Shown one piece after another: positions 43,815-53,755 of a DNA stretch of 64,000 nt. This DNA is from an uncultured Prevotellaceae bacterium (GTDB lineage Bacteria; Bacteroidota; Bacteroidia; Bacteroidales; Bacteroidaceae). The DNA lies in contig ONGG01000001.1 of NCBI GenBank assembly GCA_900317305.1, positions 124,001-188,000 on the forward strand. Reading direction: 5' to 3'. The first letter of the stretch is position 1; every line of letters starts with the position of its first letter. Under the pieces are notes generated by a model. The model saw nothing but the letters and a program-made list of their open reading frames with translations, made no database searches and was not told the DNA's origin. Both the position numbers and the translations under genes were made by a program.

Positions 43815-45803
43815 TTATTTTTTGCGTTCCCGCTCCTTGATGATGCCATGTCGGTAGGCGTAAAGCAATTTCTCAAGGTCGTTGATCTGTTGCTGAATCT
43901 CCTTGCCCTTGTCAGTATCCGACACCCGCATGCGTTTGGCCGACATCTCCACGATTTGTGTGGTGCCCAGAATGTCGGTACCACGCTGGATGGCGTCGGT
44001 GGCCGAGGTGAAAGGCTCATGTTGTACCAAGTCGAAACCACGGCTGTGATATACCAGGGTGTATCCGGCTATGCCGGTCTCTTTGTGATAGGCCTCGGAG
44101 AATCCGCCATCGATGACCATGAGCTTGCCATTGGCCTTGATGGGATTCTCGCCGGTCTTCACATGCACGGGCACATGGCCGTTGATGATGTGGCGATTGG
44201 GACCCTCCACACCGAAAGAGTCCATGATGCGGTCGCATATCTCGGCATTGTCGCGCAACTTGAAATAGAATCCTTTCTCTTCCTTGTGCGTCGATTTCTC
44301 GGTGAGGAAATAGCGCTCAAAGGTGGCCATCTTAGACTTGTCGAACAGGGGGGAGTCCTTGCCACACCACAGATAGAGGAAATAGTCGATGGCATACTCG
44401 CGCTCGTCGTCGGCGGTGTCGGCTTGGAAAGCGGCCCTGATGATCATTCCGATGTTGTGAAGGAGTTCATGTCCCTTATACTTTTTGCCATCATACAGCA
44501 TCACCTCTTTGAGCGAACCATCGGCGTTGAGGGGCACCGAGGCATGGAAGAGCAGGTTGTTGTTGATCACGGCATACATACATCCATGGCGCAGCATCAG
44601 GCGGATATGGCGGTGGAGCTTCTCACTTACATTGAATGAGTGGTGCAGTCGCTGTATCAGCAACTTCTCGGCCTCTGTCAGGCGATTGGGACATTTGGGG
44701 TCGATGGTGGGGAAGTTGTTGCTGGTGAGTTGGTATGTCTTCCCGTCAAGGGTAATCGTTCCTTTCTCATAGTCGATGAAATCCAGCAACTTGCGGTCGG
44801 CCATGTCCCATTCAGGATGCTTGTCGGCCAACTGTGCCTCCAACTTGAACTGCAGAATGGCAATGGCCTTGTGCATACGGGCGGTGAGCATGCGGGTCTT
44901 GGTGTCCATCATCGGATCGCTGCTCAATGTGCGGGGCAGGAATTCCTCGCAGGGGTCGTTGCCGTAAGTGTCGAGGGCGAAGGTGGCCAGTGGGATGAGG
45001 TTGATGCCATAGCCCTCTTCGAGCGTGGCAAGGTTGGCATAGCGCAGAGAGAGGCGGATCACATTGCACATGCAGGCCTCATTGCCCGCGCAGGCTCCCA
45101 TCCATAGTATGTCGTGGTTGCCCCACTGGATATCCCAGGTGTGATAGTCGTGCATGACATCCATGATGATGTGGGCGCCCGGCCCACGGTCGTAGATGTC
45201 GCCCAAGATGTGCAGCTGGTCCACGGCCAGGCGGTGAATCACGTTGGATAGGGCAACGATGAAGTCATCGGCGCTACCTGTGGAAATGATGGTGTCGATA
45301 ATTGCGCTGACGTATGCGGTCTTATCCACGTCTTCGGTGCGCTCATGCAGGAGTTCCTGGATGATATAGCTGAATTCCGGTGGAAGTGATTTCCTCACTT
45401 TGGAGCGGGTGTATTTGCTCGACACCTCACGGCAAACCTTCACCAGATGATGGATGGTGATGTGATACCAGTCATCGATGTCGTCTTCTTTCTCCTTCAC
45501 CAACTCAAGTTTCTCGCGTGGATAGTAGATGAGCGTGCAGAGTTCTTTCTTCTCCGACTCGCGTATCTGGTTGCCGAAAATCTCGTTCACCTTGCGCTTG
45601 ATGTTTCCCGATGCGTTTTTCAGCACATGCTGAAACGCTTCTTGCTCACCATGAATGTCGGCAAGAAAGTGCTCGGTGCCCTTGGGCAGGTTGAGGATAG
45701 CCTGCAGGTTGATGATCTCGGTGCTGGCCTCAGCTATGGTGGGGAAGGAGTGCGACAGCAATTGCAAGTACCTCAGGTCGTTTTCCAAATTCAAGTTTTT
45801 CAT
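43815..45803 (-). CDS. fbp: Fructose-1,6-bisphosphatase class III
   Basis: 662 residues. Metallophosphatase-like motifs FLADIHGE (about residue 47), LGDIYDRGPGAH, WGNHDILWMGA and NGHVPV are in the order of the Bacillus-type (class III) enzymes. Catalyses fructose-1,6-bisphosphate to fructose-6-phosphate in gluconeogenesis. Full family length. It starts 37 bp after the stop of a glycosyltransferase-like gene and no separate -7 box is seen in that gap, so the two may be co-transcribed. Confidence 0.96.
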   Translation of the reverse strand: MKNLNLENDLRYLQLLSHSFPTIAEASTEIINLQAILNLPKGTEHFLADIHGEQEAFQHVLKNASGNIKRKVNEIFGNQIRESEKKELCTLIYYPREKLELVKEKEDDIDDWYHITIHHLVKVCREVSSKYTRSKVRKSLPPEFSYIIQELLHERTEDVDKTAYVSAIIDTIISTGSADDFIVALSNVIHRLAVDQLHILGDIYDRGPGAHIIMDVMHDYHTWDIQWGNHDILWMGACAGNEACMCNVIRLSLRYANLATLEEGYGINLIPLATFALDTYGNDPCEEFLPRTLSSDPMMDTKTRMLTARMHKAIAILQFKLEAQLADKHPEWDMADRKLLDFIDYEKGTITLDGKTYQLTSNNFPTIDPKCPNRLTEAEKLLIQRLHHSFNVSEKLHRHIRLMLRHGCMYAVINNNLLFHASVPLNADGSLKEVMLYDGKKYKGHELLHNIGMIIRAAFQADTADDEREYAIDYFLYLWCGKDSPLFDKSKMATFERYFLTEKSTHKEEKGFYFKLRDNAEICDRIMDSFGVEGPNRHIINGHVPVHVKTGENPIKANGKLMVIDGGFSEAYHKETGIAGYTLVYHSRGFDLVQHEPFTSATDAIQRGTDILGTTQIVEMSAKRMRVSDTDKGKEIQQQINDLEKLLYAYRHGIIKERERKK

Positions 45804-45840
45804 AGTGTTTGTTTTTTCTGTTTTCGAAGTTTCTGTGTTC

Positions 45841-47091
45841 TCAGTATTTTACCAGGGATTGCCTGATTTTCTCGGTTCCATGGTCGTTCAGCGAAGGCAC
45901 GGGCATGAAACCATCAGAAAGATACACCGTCTCACACATCACCTGACTAATCCGCCGGGCGAAGGTGTGCAACCGTAATTGGACAAGCAGGGCATTGAGC
46001 GAAACCTCGTCGATGGCGTCGTGCCGGTAGACGGCATAGAGGTCGCAGAGGTGTCTCAACGTGAGCGAGTCGTGGGAGAGGTGATATTTGATGTTCTGGA
46101 GCATGTAGCATACCGATTTCTCCACCTCACCGCTGTCCTTGGTCCTGCGGGCGAAATTCTTCTCTTGCCGTTTGCCCGACAATAGTGAGTTGGAGGGTAG
46201 GGGAGAGACCGACTTGGCATGGCGGGGCGTGAACCTTGACACCGATGCGAGGTCGATGGCGGGCACTTTGAGTTGCGCCCGGTCTATCCCTTCCAATACG
46301 AGCGAGGCTACACCTTGCTCATCGGCATAGAGCAGCAGGTTGCGCCATTTCTTGGGCGAGAGGCCCCTGAGATTGAGGATATCTTCGGCACAGAGCGGCT
46401 GCCGCTCGTTGTTGGGGGCCAGGCATAGGTGCAAGAGGGCACTGATGGCCTCACGGGAGTTCTGGTCGAGTTTGGTACCCATGTCGCTGTCCATCACCTT
46501 GTTGTATAGTTCCAAGGTGTCCTTGGCCATCTCCTCATAATCCGAGTACTCGTCGGTCCTTGGGTCGGAGACCATCGACACCCTGTCGGTTAGTTTCTGC
46601 CCCACAAGATATTCTCCTTCCTTGACGTCGGATAATAGCATGGCGGCAGCACCTCTTACCATCTTCTTCTGGTAGCATATCATTTTCCACGTGCGCACAC
46701 CATACTCGGCATCGATAAATTCGGGATTCATTCCACCATACGAGGAGAACACCACAGGGAAGCCACGCTTTCGTGACCATAATTCTATCCTTGAGGCAAT
46801 AAAATTGTAGCTGCCGTGGATATGGACGATGTCGGGCATGATGCCGTAGAGGATATGCAGGTAGCGTTTCTGGAGTGCCAGAAGATTCACCAGACCTTTG
46901 CGTCCATAGTCCTTCTTGCCGGAACCTATCGAGAGATGCTGGTAGGTTTCGTGCGATGAGGTTGGATTGCTGAGCGTGACAAGGCTCACGACGGCTTCCT
47001 TACCCATTTCTGAGAGCAGATGGTCAAGGTGGAGTGAGAGGGGAGACTCTCTATCGAAGTATGGGGTGAAGTGAAGTATCTTTAGGTTCAT
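45841..47091 (-). CDS. GT4-like N-terminal domain fused to an unknown C-terminal domain
   Basis: 416 residues from the ATG at 47091. Residues 1-160 look like the acceptor half of a GT-B glycosyltransferase (ILHFTPYFDRESPLSLHLDHLLSEMGKE, PDIVHIHGSYNFIASRIELW, VFSSYGGMNPEF). The donor-binding half of GT4 enzymes (a glycine-rich turn and the E(x7)E motif) is not there. From residue 180 comes an alpha-helical region with long Ser/Arg/Lys-rich parts and HLCDLYAVYRHDAIDEVSLNALLVQ near the C-terminus, faintly like the helical part of NTP_transf_5 proteins. It precedes fbp. Role unknown. Confidence 0.6.
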   Translation of the reverse strand: MNLKILHFTPYFDRESPLSLHLDHLLSEMGKEAVVSLVTLSNPTSSHETYQHLSIGSGKKDYGRKGLVNLLALQKRYLHILYGIMPDIVHIHGSYNFIASRIELWSRKRGFPVVFSSYGGMNPEFIDAEYGVRTWKMICYQKKMVRGAAAMLLSDVKEGEYLVGQKLTDRVSMVSDPRTDEYSDYEEMAKDTLELYNKVMDSDMGTKLDQNSREAISALLHLCLAPNNERQPLCAEDILNLRGLSPKKWRNLLLYADEQGVASLVLEGIDRAQLKVPAIDLASVSRFTPRHAKSVSPLPSNSLLSGKRQEKNFARRTKDSGEVEKSVCYMLQNIKYHLSHDSLTLRHLCDLYAVYRHDAIDEVSLNALLVQLRLHTFARRISQVMCETVYLSDGFMPVPSLNDHGTEKIRQSLVKY

Positions 47092-47182
47092 ATTCGTCGT
47101 TTGGCTTGTCCGCTGATGTCGAGTGGGCCACACACAGCACACTATGACGCTTGCCATAGCACGCACTGATGGTAGTAATGTG

Positions 47183-47190
47183 CAAACTTA
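47183..47190 (-). promoter_or_regulatory. Promoter -7 box for the half-glycosyltransferase-fbp unit
   Basis: TAAGTTTG followed by CAC on the minus strand, about 90 bp upstream of the ATG at 47091. Confidence 0.55.
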
Positions 47191-47262
47191 CATAAAAAAA
47201 AGCAGTTTTGCACCAAATGCTTGAAGAAAAAAAGCGGAATCCGTACTTTTTATGTCAGAAGA

Positions 47263-48411
47263 CTAGACTTTATGACTGATGAAATCGTTCTTGTCGGCGT
47301 ATTCGTAGCGCAACCTGGTCATCATGTTACGCCAGAGCATGCTCACTTCATAGGGAACCACCTTCCAGGAGGGAATGCTGACGCCCATCTCTTTCATTGC
47401 GCGCTTGCCATTGAGCGTTCGCAACAGGCAGGTGATGACCAACGACAGCAAAGCCACGCCTAGCAGCACCCATCGTGAGGTAAGGCCGGCGAAAGCCATC
47501 GCAGCAAATTCGAGGATATAGTTGAGGTGCAGCATCATCTGGTCGGTAAGAAAAAGGGTCCTTACACCCATACCGCCCTCAAGATGTTTTTTCGTCTCCT
47601 CATAGTAAACTTGTCGGTTCTGCCAGGTCTTCTCGTGGATAGGGTCTTCTGTCAGCCAGGTTTGTGGCGAGATGGCCACTTCCGAATCGCCCAACTTTCC
47701 ATACTTGTTGACTAGGAAGTCATATTCTCCGATGGAGTAGCGGAGATGCTCAAGGAAACCATTGTTTTCCATGAATTCTTTTTTCTTGAAAGCGACCAGC
47801 GGACAATTGGTGCGATAGGCTTCACCGCGCTGAGCGGCCCTGAGAAGGTAGAGTGCGGTATGCATCTGCTCGAAACGGTGATAAGGCTTGCTCTCCTCGG
47901 AATAGTTCACATATCCAAGTACGATGCTGTCGTGGTCGGCCAGTGATTGGGAAAGCGACGAAAGCCAGTCGCTGCCCATTGGCTTGCAACGTGGGTCGGT
48001 GAGCACAATCCAGTCGTTCTTCGCTGCCTTCACACCAAGGGTGATGGCGAGTTTGTTCTTGCTCATGTAGCGCGAACTCTCAGGAACAAAAGTGGAATAC
48101 AGCCTCTCGTTGTTGGCATAGCGTTTCAGCACGTTGTCGGTCTCTGCATCGGCTTTTTCCGAGACCACCACCACGTCGTATCCTGGAGCATAGTCCTGGG
48201 TGAGGTATATGGGCAGGTGCTCGTCGAGGGCCACATGGTCGCCGTTTGAAACCAGCAAGACAGTAACGCGTGGCAGGTCGATGGTGCTCTGGGGCGCGTC
48301 GTGCCTCAACCTTCGGAAGTGTGGACTGAGCAGAGGCGTGACGAGGGCCATCAGCAGAAGAATGCCCGAAACAATGAGCGTGAGCGTATCGATGGAAATG
48401 GAAAAGGTCAT
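47263..48411 (-). CDS. Membrane GT2-family glycosyltransferase
   Basis: 382 residues. A membrane helix at 10-28, GT-A domain (PRVTVLLVSNGDH, VVVVSEKADAETDN, DWIVLTDPRCKPMGSDW with a DPR-type metal site), and two membrane helices at about 297-335. The donor and acceptor are unknown. Its start overlaps the lysA stop by 4 bp (ATGA), so it is translationally coupled to an amino-acid gene and not placed in the polysaccharide locus. Last gene of the purU-his-lys run. Confidence 0.82.
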   Translation of the reverse strand: MTFSISIDTLTLIVSGILLLMALVTPLLSPHFRRLRHDAPQSTIDLPRVTVLLVSNGDHVALDEHLPIYLTQDYAPGYDVVVVSEKADAETDNVLKRYANNERLYSTFVPESSRYMSKNKLAITLGVKAAKNDWIVLTDPRCKPMGSDWLSSLSQSLADHDSIVLGYVNYSEESKPYHRFEQMHTALYLLRAAQRGEAYRTNCPLVAFKKKEFMENNGFLEHLRYSIGEYDFLVNKYGKLGDSEVAISPQTWLTEDPIHEKTWQNRQVYYEETKKHLEGGMGVRTLFLTDQMMLHLNYILEFAAMAFAGLTSRWVLLGVALLSLVITCLLRTLNGKRAMKEMGVSIPSWKVVPYEVSMLWRNMMTRLRYEYADKNDFISHKV

Positions 48412-49565
48412 AGGTCTTCGGTAATATATCCTAGCGGTAGTTTCCTGCAGTTGTATTGCGATGCCATAATCTCGCCGTAAGCACCCGCGGTCCGTATCGC
48501 TATCAGGTCGCCTCGACGGGTCTGGTTAAGGTCCACAGCCTTGCCGAAGACATCGCTCGACTCGCAGATAGGCCCCACCACATCATAGACTTCGGTCGGA
48601 CCATCACTGCTGATATTCTCAATCTTGTGATAAGCTTGATAGAGCGCAGGCCTGATGAGGTCGGTCATTCCGGCATCGACAATGGCAAATTGTTTCACTG
48701 CACCTTTCTTCACGTACAGTGTGCGGGTGATGAGTGACCCGCATTGGGCAACTACGGCGCGGCCCAATTCGAAGTGCAGGGTTTGCCCGGGGCGCAGTTT
48801 CAAATGGCGGGCGTAGGTGTCGAAATAGGCTTTGAAGTCGGGTATGGGAAGACGGTTGGGGTGCTCGTAATCAACACCCAGTCCACCTCCTACATTGATG
48901 TTCTCGACAACGATTTTCTTACGCTCCAACTGTTTCTGCAAGTCGTTGATGCGGTTGCACAATGCCGCAAAATCGTCCATATTGAGAATCTGCGAGCCAA
49001 TGTGGAAGTGGAGTCCGATAAACTGGATACTCGGCATTCCGGAAGCCACCTCGATTACCTCTTCCATGTCGCGCATGGCAATGCCGAACTTGTTCTCTGC
49101 CAGTCCGGTAGTGATCTTCGAGTGGGTGTGGGCGCCTACATCGGGGTTGATGCGGAAAGCCACCCTGGCGGTCTTCCCCATCTCTGAGGCAATTTCGCTG
49201 ATTACCTCCAACTCGGCCAGACTCTCCACGTTGAAACAGAAAATTCCCGCTTTCAGCCCAAGCCTGATCTCCCAGTCGCTCTTGCCTACACCGGCATAGA
49301 CAATCTTGCGTGGGGAGAAACCGCTCGACAATGAGGCCTGAATCTCACCGCCACTCACACAGTCGGCGCCAAGTCCGGAAAGTGCAATGAGATTGAGCAC
49401 TTTGGGGTTGGCATTGGCCTTGATGGCGTAGTGAACGACGAACCCCTCATGCTTGGCCACTTCGGCGTTGATGGCCCGGAGGGTCGACCTGAGAATCTCC
49501 GTATCGTAGTAATAGAACGGAGTGGCTATATCCTGGAAACTGTCTATCGGGAACTTACCTTTCAT
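48408..49565 (-). CDS. lysA: Diaminopimelate decarboxylase
   Basis: 385 residues. PLP-binding lysine in VHYAIKANANP (about residue 49), glycine-rich phosphate loop NVGGGLGVDYEHPN, and the GPICESSDVFGK motif with the cross-subunit Cys. Converts meso-diaminopimelate to L-lysine, the last step of the pathway. It begins 3 bp after lysC and overlaps the next gene by 4 bp. Full length; no oddities. Confidence 0.96.
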   Translation of the reverse strand: MKGKFPIDSFQDIATPFYYYDTEILRSTLRAINAEVAKHEGFVVHYAIKANANPKVLNLIALSGLGADCVSGGEIQASLSSGFSPRKIVYAGVGKSDWEIRLGLKAGIFCFNVESLAELEVISEIASEMGKTARVAFRINPDVGAHTHSKITTGLAENKFGIAMRDMEEVIEVASGMPSIQFIGLHFHIGSQILNMDDFAALCNRINDLQKQLERKKIVVENINVGGGLGVDYEHPNRLPIPDFKAYFDTYARHLKLRPGQTLHFELGRAVVAQCGSLITRTLYVKKGAVKQFAIVDAGMTDLIRPALYQAYHKIENISSDGPTEVYDVVGPICESSDVFGKAVDLNQTRRGDLIAIRTAGAYGEIMASQYNCRKLPLGYITEDL

Positions 49566-49568
49566 ATA

Positions 49569-50885
49569 TCAACTGAATAGTTTGGCACTGAGATTCTGGA
49601 GAGCACGTTTCTTGTCTTGCTCCTTCACCAGGAACGAGATATTGTAGTTCGAGCCACCATACGAGATCATTCTCACAGGAATGTCCTTCATGGCGTCTGT
49701 TGCCAGCGTCTCGAATCCCAGATTGCTCCAATCCAGGTCGCCAACCACACAAATGATGCACATGTTGGTGTCGACAGTCACCGTGCCGTATTTCTTCAGC
49801 TCATTGACGATTGGGGTGAGGTTGGCGGCATTGTCGATGGTCACCGATACACCTACCTCTGAGGTGCAAACCATGTCGATAGGGGTCTGGTAACTCTCGA
49901 AGATCTCGAATACCTTGCGCAGGAAACCGGTGGCGAGCAACATGCGTGAGCTTTTGATCTTGATGGCCACGATGTTGTCTTTAGCGGCTACGGCCTTGAT
50001 TTGTCCACGCATGATCACGTTGTCCACTATCGTGCCCTCGGCGTCGGGCTCCATCGTGTTGAGCAGACGGACGGGGATGCCGGCATATTTGGCAGGCTGG
50101 ATGCATGTGGGGTGCAGAATCTTGGCTCCGAAGTAGGCCAACTCGGCAGCCTCCTCGAAATTGAGTTGCCTCACGGCCTCCGTGTCGTCCACGATACGTG
50201 GGTCGTTGTTGTGCATACCATCGATATCGGTCCAGATCTGGATCTCCTCGGCTTCGATCGCGGCTCCTACCAGTGATGCGGTGTAGTCGCTGCCACCTCG
50301 CAGCAGGTTGTCGACCTCGCCATAGGCGTTGCGGCAGATAAACCCTTGCGTGATGTATATCTGGTGCTCGCCATTCTCCTTCATCAGTGAGGAGAGTTTC
50401 TCCTTGATGTACTGGGTGTCGGGCTCTGCGTTCTTGTCGGTGCGCATGAAGTCGAGCGCCGAGAGGAGGATGGCGTCGATTCCTATCTCGTGAAGGTAGT
50501 TGGTCATCATGTTGGTGCTGATCACCTCGCCCTGTGCCACAATGCTCTTTTCCTCAAAACTGGTGAAAAGGTCTTTGGTGAACGAGCGCAAGTAATTGAA
50601 CTCCTCGACAAGGAAAAGGCGGGTCTTCTCACGCCACTCCTCGGTGCCGAAAAGTTGTTCAATATGCTGCATGTAACGCGACTCGAGCATATTGATGACC
50701 TCATTGGCGCCGTCGGGATTCTTCTTGTACAGGTAATCGCAGATTTCCAACAACGTGTTGGTGGTACCCGACATGGCCGAAAGCACCACGAAGGTAGGTT
50801 GTCCACTCCGTGTGACCAAGGAGGCCACATGCTTGATTCTATCTGGCGTGCCGACGGAGGTGCCGCCGAATTTCATGACTATCAT
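49569..50885 (-). CDS. lysC: Aspartate kinase (monofunctional)
   Basis: 438 residues. MIVMKFGGTSVG start motif, RGGSDYTASLVGAAI and WTDIDGMHNNDPRIV of the kinase domain, then two ACT domains (about residues 300-438) that would bind lysine as feedback inhibitor. First step of the aspartate family pathway. Monofunctional, without a homoserine dehydrogenase fusion. Lies in the his-lys run, 40 bp after the FtsE-like gene, directly ahead of lysA. Confidence 0.95.
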   Translation of the reverse strand: MIVMKFGGTSVGTPDRIKHVASLVTRSGQPTFVVLSAMSGTTNTLLEICDYLYKKNPDGANEVINMLESRYMQHIEQLFGTEEWREKTRLFLVEEFNYLRSFTKDLFTSFEEKSIVAQGEVISTNMMTNYLHEIGIDAILLSALDFMRTDKNAEPDTQYIKEKLSSLMKENGEHQIYITQGFICRNAYGEVDNLLRGGSDYTASLVGAAIEAEEIQIWTDIDGMHNNDPRIVDDTEAVRQLNFEEAAELAYFGAKILHPTCIQPAKYAGIPVRLLNTMEPDAEGTIVDNVIMRGQIKAVAAKDNIVAIKIKSSRMLLATGFLRKVFEIFESYQTPIDMVCTSEVGVSVTIDNAANLTPIVNELKKYGTVTVDTNMCIICVVGDLDWSNLGFETLATDAMKDIPVRMISYGGSNYNISFLVKEQDKKRALQNLSAKLFS

Positions 50886-50925
50886 ATTAACAATTGGGTT
50901 ATAATGGATGATTAATCAATATCTA

Positions 50926-51633
50926 TTAGTCTTTGCTATCTTCGGTAAGGTCCATTTGGTGGTATTCCTTGGTCACATCGGTCACAGCACCGTCTTTGCA
51001 ACGGTACACCGTGCCAGGGAACTCGTCGAGCAACTGGATGTTGTGTGTCGACATCACTACGGCAGTACCATCCTTGCTGATGGACTTCAGCAGGCCGACG
51101 ATGTGGCGGGCCGTGTCCATATCAAGGTTACCCGTAGGCTCATCGGCAACGATGATCTGGGGCTTGTTGAGCAAGGCGCGGGCGATGGCGATATGTTGCT
51201 GCTCTCCACCCGAAAGCTCATGTGGCATCTTGTCTTTCTTGTCGAGCATGCCAACGGCTTCCAGTACGGTGTCGATACGCTCGTTGCGCTCCTTGCGCTT
51301 GCTCCATCCTGTGGCCTTGAGCACAAACTCCAGATTCTTCTTCACCGTGCGGTCGTGAAGCAGTTGGAAATCCTGGAAGATGATGCCCATCTGCTTGCGC
51401 AGGGCAGGCACATGCTTGCGCTTGATATCGTCCACATCGTATCCCAGCACAAGGGCTTTCTCGGGATTGTCGTGGTCGAGTTCGCAATACAGGGTCTTGA
51501 GCAACGAGCTCTTTCCTGAGCCCACCTTACCAATAATATAAACGAAATCTCCCTCGTTCACTTGCAGGTTGACGTCTTTCAGGACGATGTTGCCATCCTG
51601 TACGATATTTACATTTTTATAGTCTATCAGCAT
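50926..51633 (-). CDS. ftsE: FtsE-like ABC transporter ATP-binding protein
   Basis: 235 residues. Walker A GKVGSGKSSLLKTL, Q-loop IIFQDFQLLHDRTV, signature LSGGEQQHIAIARALL, Walker B IIVADEPTGNLD, switch MSTHN. The FQDFxLLxDRTVxxN block is typical of FtsE, which with FtsX couples the divisome to peptidoglycan hydrolases. No ftsX is next to it; instead it lies between hisIE and lysC, an order I recall from other Bacteroidota. FtsE identity is likely but a LolD/MacB-like ATPase is possible. Confidence 0.85.
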   Translation of the reverse strand: MLIDYKNVNIVQDGNIVLKDVNLQVNEGDFVYIIGKVGSGKSSLLKTLYCELDHDNPEKALVLGYDVDDIKRKHVPALRKQMGIIFQDFQLLHDRTVKKNLEFVLKATGWSKRKERNERIDTVLEAVGMLDKKDKMPHELSGGEQQHIAIARALLNKPQIIVADEPTGNLDMDTARHIVGLLKSISKDGTAVVMSTHNIQLLDEFPGTVYRCKDGAVTDVTKEYHQMDLTEDSKD

Positions 51634-51653
51634 ATTTTATTGTTGTTTGGTTC

Positions 51654-52268
51654 TCAATGTTTGTGCCAATTGGGGTCGTGACGCTCACGCAGTTCGCTGG
51701 CAAGGTCTTCTATCCTCAGACCCTTGCTGGTGAGCAGCACGATGAGGTGGTAGAGCATGTCGGCACCCTCATACACCATTCGCTCGTTACTGCCGTTGGT
51801 GGCTTCTATCACGAGTTCCAGGGCCTCTTCTCCCACTTTTTGGGCCATGCGGTTGAGTCCGTCACGGAACAGGCTGGTGGTGTAGCTGCCTTCAGGCATC
51901 TCCTCGTGACGCTTCTCGATGAAGTCTTGAAGTTGTGTGAGGAAGGTGAGGGGCGACGACTCATTGGTCTCTCCCCAGCATGTGTCGGTGCCTTTATGGC
52001 AGACGGGGCCGGCAGGGATGGCTTTCACAAGGAGCGTGTCATTGTCGCAGTCAATCTTCATGTCAACCAACTTCAGGTAGTTGCCCGAGGTCTCACCCTT
52101 GGTCCACAATGTCTGGCGCGACCGGCTGAAGAAAGTCACCAGCCCTGTTTCCTTGGTCTTGTCAAGGGCTTCTTGGTTCATATAACCAAGCATCAGTACC
52201 TTATTTGTGGTGGCGTCTTGGATAATAGCGGGTACCAGCCCGCCACATTTTCCGAAATCTATATCCAT
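51654..52268 (-). CDS. hisIE: Bifunctional phosphoribosyl-AMP cyclohydrolase/phosphoribosyl-ATP pyrophosphatase
   Basis: 204 residues. HisI domain (about 1-100): MLGYMNQEALDKTKETG, FFSRSRQTLWTKGETSG, DCDNDTLLVKAIPAGPVCHKG with the zinc Cys. HisE domain (about 110-204): SYTTSLFRDGLNRMAQKVGEEALELVIEA. Catalyses steps two and three of histidine synthesis. The fusion is common. 20 bp before the FtsE-like gene. Confidence 0.95.
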   Translation of the reverse strand: MDIDFGKCGGLVPAIIQDATTNKVLMLGYMNQEALDKTKETGLVTFFSRSRQTLWTKGETSGNYLKLVDMKIDCDNDTLLVKAIPAGPVCHKGTDTCWGETNESSPLTFLTQLQDFIEKRHEEMPEGSYTTSLFRDGLNRMAQKVGEEALELVIEATNGSNERMVYEGADMLYHLIVLLTSKGLRIEDLASELRERHDPNWHKH

Positions 52269-52287
52269 TTTTATTTTTCTTAAACGA

Positions 52288-53043
52288 TTATCTCACTTTT
52301 ATTCCTTCATTGCGAAGGTATGTCTTCAGGTCGGCAATGCTTATCTCACCAAAATGGAATACGCTGGCAGCAAGAGCGGCATCGGCCTTTCCCTTGGTGA
52401 ACACGTCGGTGAAATGCGACATCTTCCCGGCACCCCCGCTTGCAATCACCGGAATGGGTAGAATGTCGTGAAGGCGTGCGAGCGCCTCAACAGCAAAACC
52501 ATCTTTCACGCCATCATGATTCATGCTCGTGAAGAGAATCTCGCCGGCACCTCGGTCGGCCACCTCACGAGCCCATTCAAACAATGTCTTCTCCGTGGGA
52601 ATTCTGCCCCCGTTCAGATAGCATTGCCAAATGCCGTTGTCGAGACGGGCATCGATAGCGCAGACGCATACTTGGGAACCAAACCGGGAGGCAATCTCGT
52701 CGATGAGTTCGGGACAGCGAATGGCGGCGCTGTTCACGCTCACCTTGTCGGCCCCGGCATACAGCAACCGCTCCACGTCGGCCAGTTCGTTGATGCCGCC
52801 ACCCACAGTGAAGGGGATGTTCACCTCATCGGCCACGCGGGTCACCATATCGGTGAAGGTCTTTCTGCCCTCATGGCTGGCAGTGATGTCGAGAAACACC
52901 AACTCGTCGGCTCCCGCTTCACTGTATGCCTTGCCCAAAGCCACAGGGTCGCCAGCCTCGCGGAGGTTGACGAAATTGATTCCTTTGACAGTTGTGCCGT
53001 CCTTTACGTCGAGGCACGGGATGATACGTTTTGCGAGTCCCAT
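52288..53043 (-). CDS. hisF: Imidazole glycerol phosphate synthase, cyclase subunit
   Basis: 251 residues, (beta/alpha)8 barrel with half-barrel symmetry: [16 protein letters not shown] (catalytic Asp11), [31 protein letters not shown] and [10 protein letters not shown]. Works with HisH to make imidazole glycerol phosphate and AICAR. Starts 1 bp after the hisA stop. Confidence 0.96.
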   Translation of the reverse strand: MGLAKRIIPCLDVKDGTTVKGINFVNLREAGDPVALGKAYSEAGADELVFLDITASHEGRKTFTDMVTRVADEVNIPFTVGGGINELADVERLLYAGADKVSVNSAAIRCPELIDEIASRFGSQVCVCAIDARLDNGIWQCYLNGGRIPTEKTLFEWAREVADRGAGEILFTSMNHDGVKDGFAVEALARLHDILPIPVIASGGAGKMSHFTDVFTKGKADAALAASVFHFGEISIADLKTYLRNEGIKVR

Positions 53044-53044
53044 G

Positions 53045-53755
53045 TCACATCAGTTTATCTATGTCAATCTTTCCTTCATAATATGCTTTCCCAAACACGA
53101 CTGCGGGAATGCCGAGCCGGTCGAGATGCAGGATGTCCTCGTTCGAGGAGACACCACCACTGGCTATGAGATGCAAATGCGGAAACGCGGCCATGACTTC
53201 AGCATACAGCGTGGCCGACGGTCCATTGAGCATTCCGTCGCGTGATATGTCGGTGCAAAGCACATTGCAGACTCCTTGCTCCACATAATATTTCAGGAAT
53301 GGGAGCAACTGCTCTCGGCTCTCTTCTTTCCATCCGTTGATGGCAATAAAGCCATCTCTGACATCGGCTCCCAGAATAATCCTGTCGGCGCCATATTTCT
53401 TCAGCCATCCGGCGAACAAGTCGGGATGGGTGACCGCCACCGAGCCGATGGTCACCATACTTGCACCAGCATCGAAGGCTGTCTCAATATCGTCGTCGGT
53501 CTTGATGCCGCCACCAAAGTCGACGATGAGGTTGGTAGCCGAGGAGATGCCACGGAGCACTTGCGTGTTGACAATATGCTTCGACTTGGCCCCATCGAGG
53601 TCCACGACATGAAGCCTCTTGAATCCAAGGCGCTCAAACTCGCAGGCCATCCTCACGGGGTCCTCGTTGTAGACCTTTTTCGCATTGTAATCACCACGGG
53701 TAAGCCTCACGCATTGTCCACCAATGATGTCTATAGCAGGTATGAGTTCTATCAT
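53045..53755 (-). CDS. hisA: Phosphoribosylformimino-5-aminoimidazole carboxamide ribotide isomerase
   Basis: 236 residues; the paralogous barrel to His[63 protein letters not shown], with the catalytic Asp8. Fourth step of histidine synthesis. Its start overlaps the hisH stop by 4 bp. Confidence 0.95.
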   Translation of the reverse strand: MIELIPAIDIIGGQCVRLTRGDYNAKKVYNEDPVRMACEFERLGFKRLHVVDLDGAKSKHIVNTQVLRGISSATNLIVDFGGGIKTDDDIETAFDAGASMVTIGSVAVTHPDLFAGWLKKYGADRIILGADVRDGFIAINGWKEESREQLLPFLKYYVEQGVCNVLCTDISRDGMLNGPSATLYAEVMAAFPHLHLIASGGVSSNEDILHLDRLGIPAVVFGKAYYEGKIDIDKLM

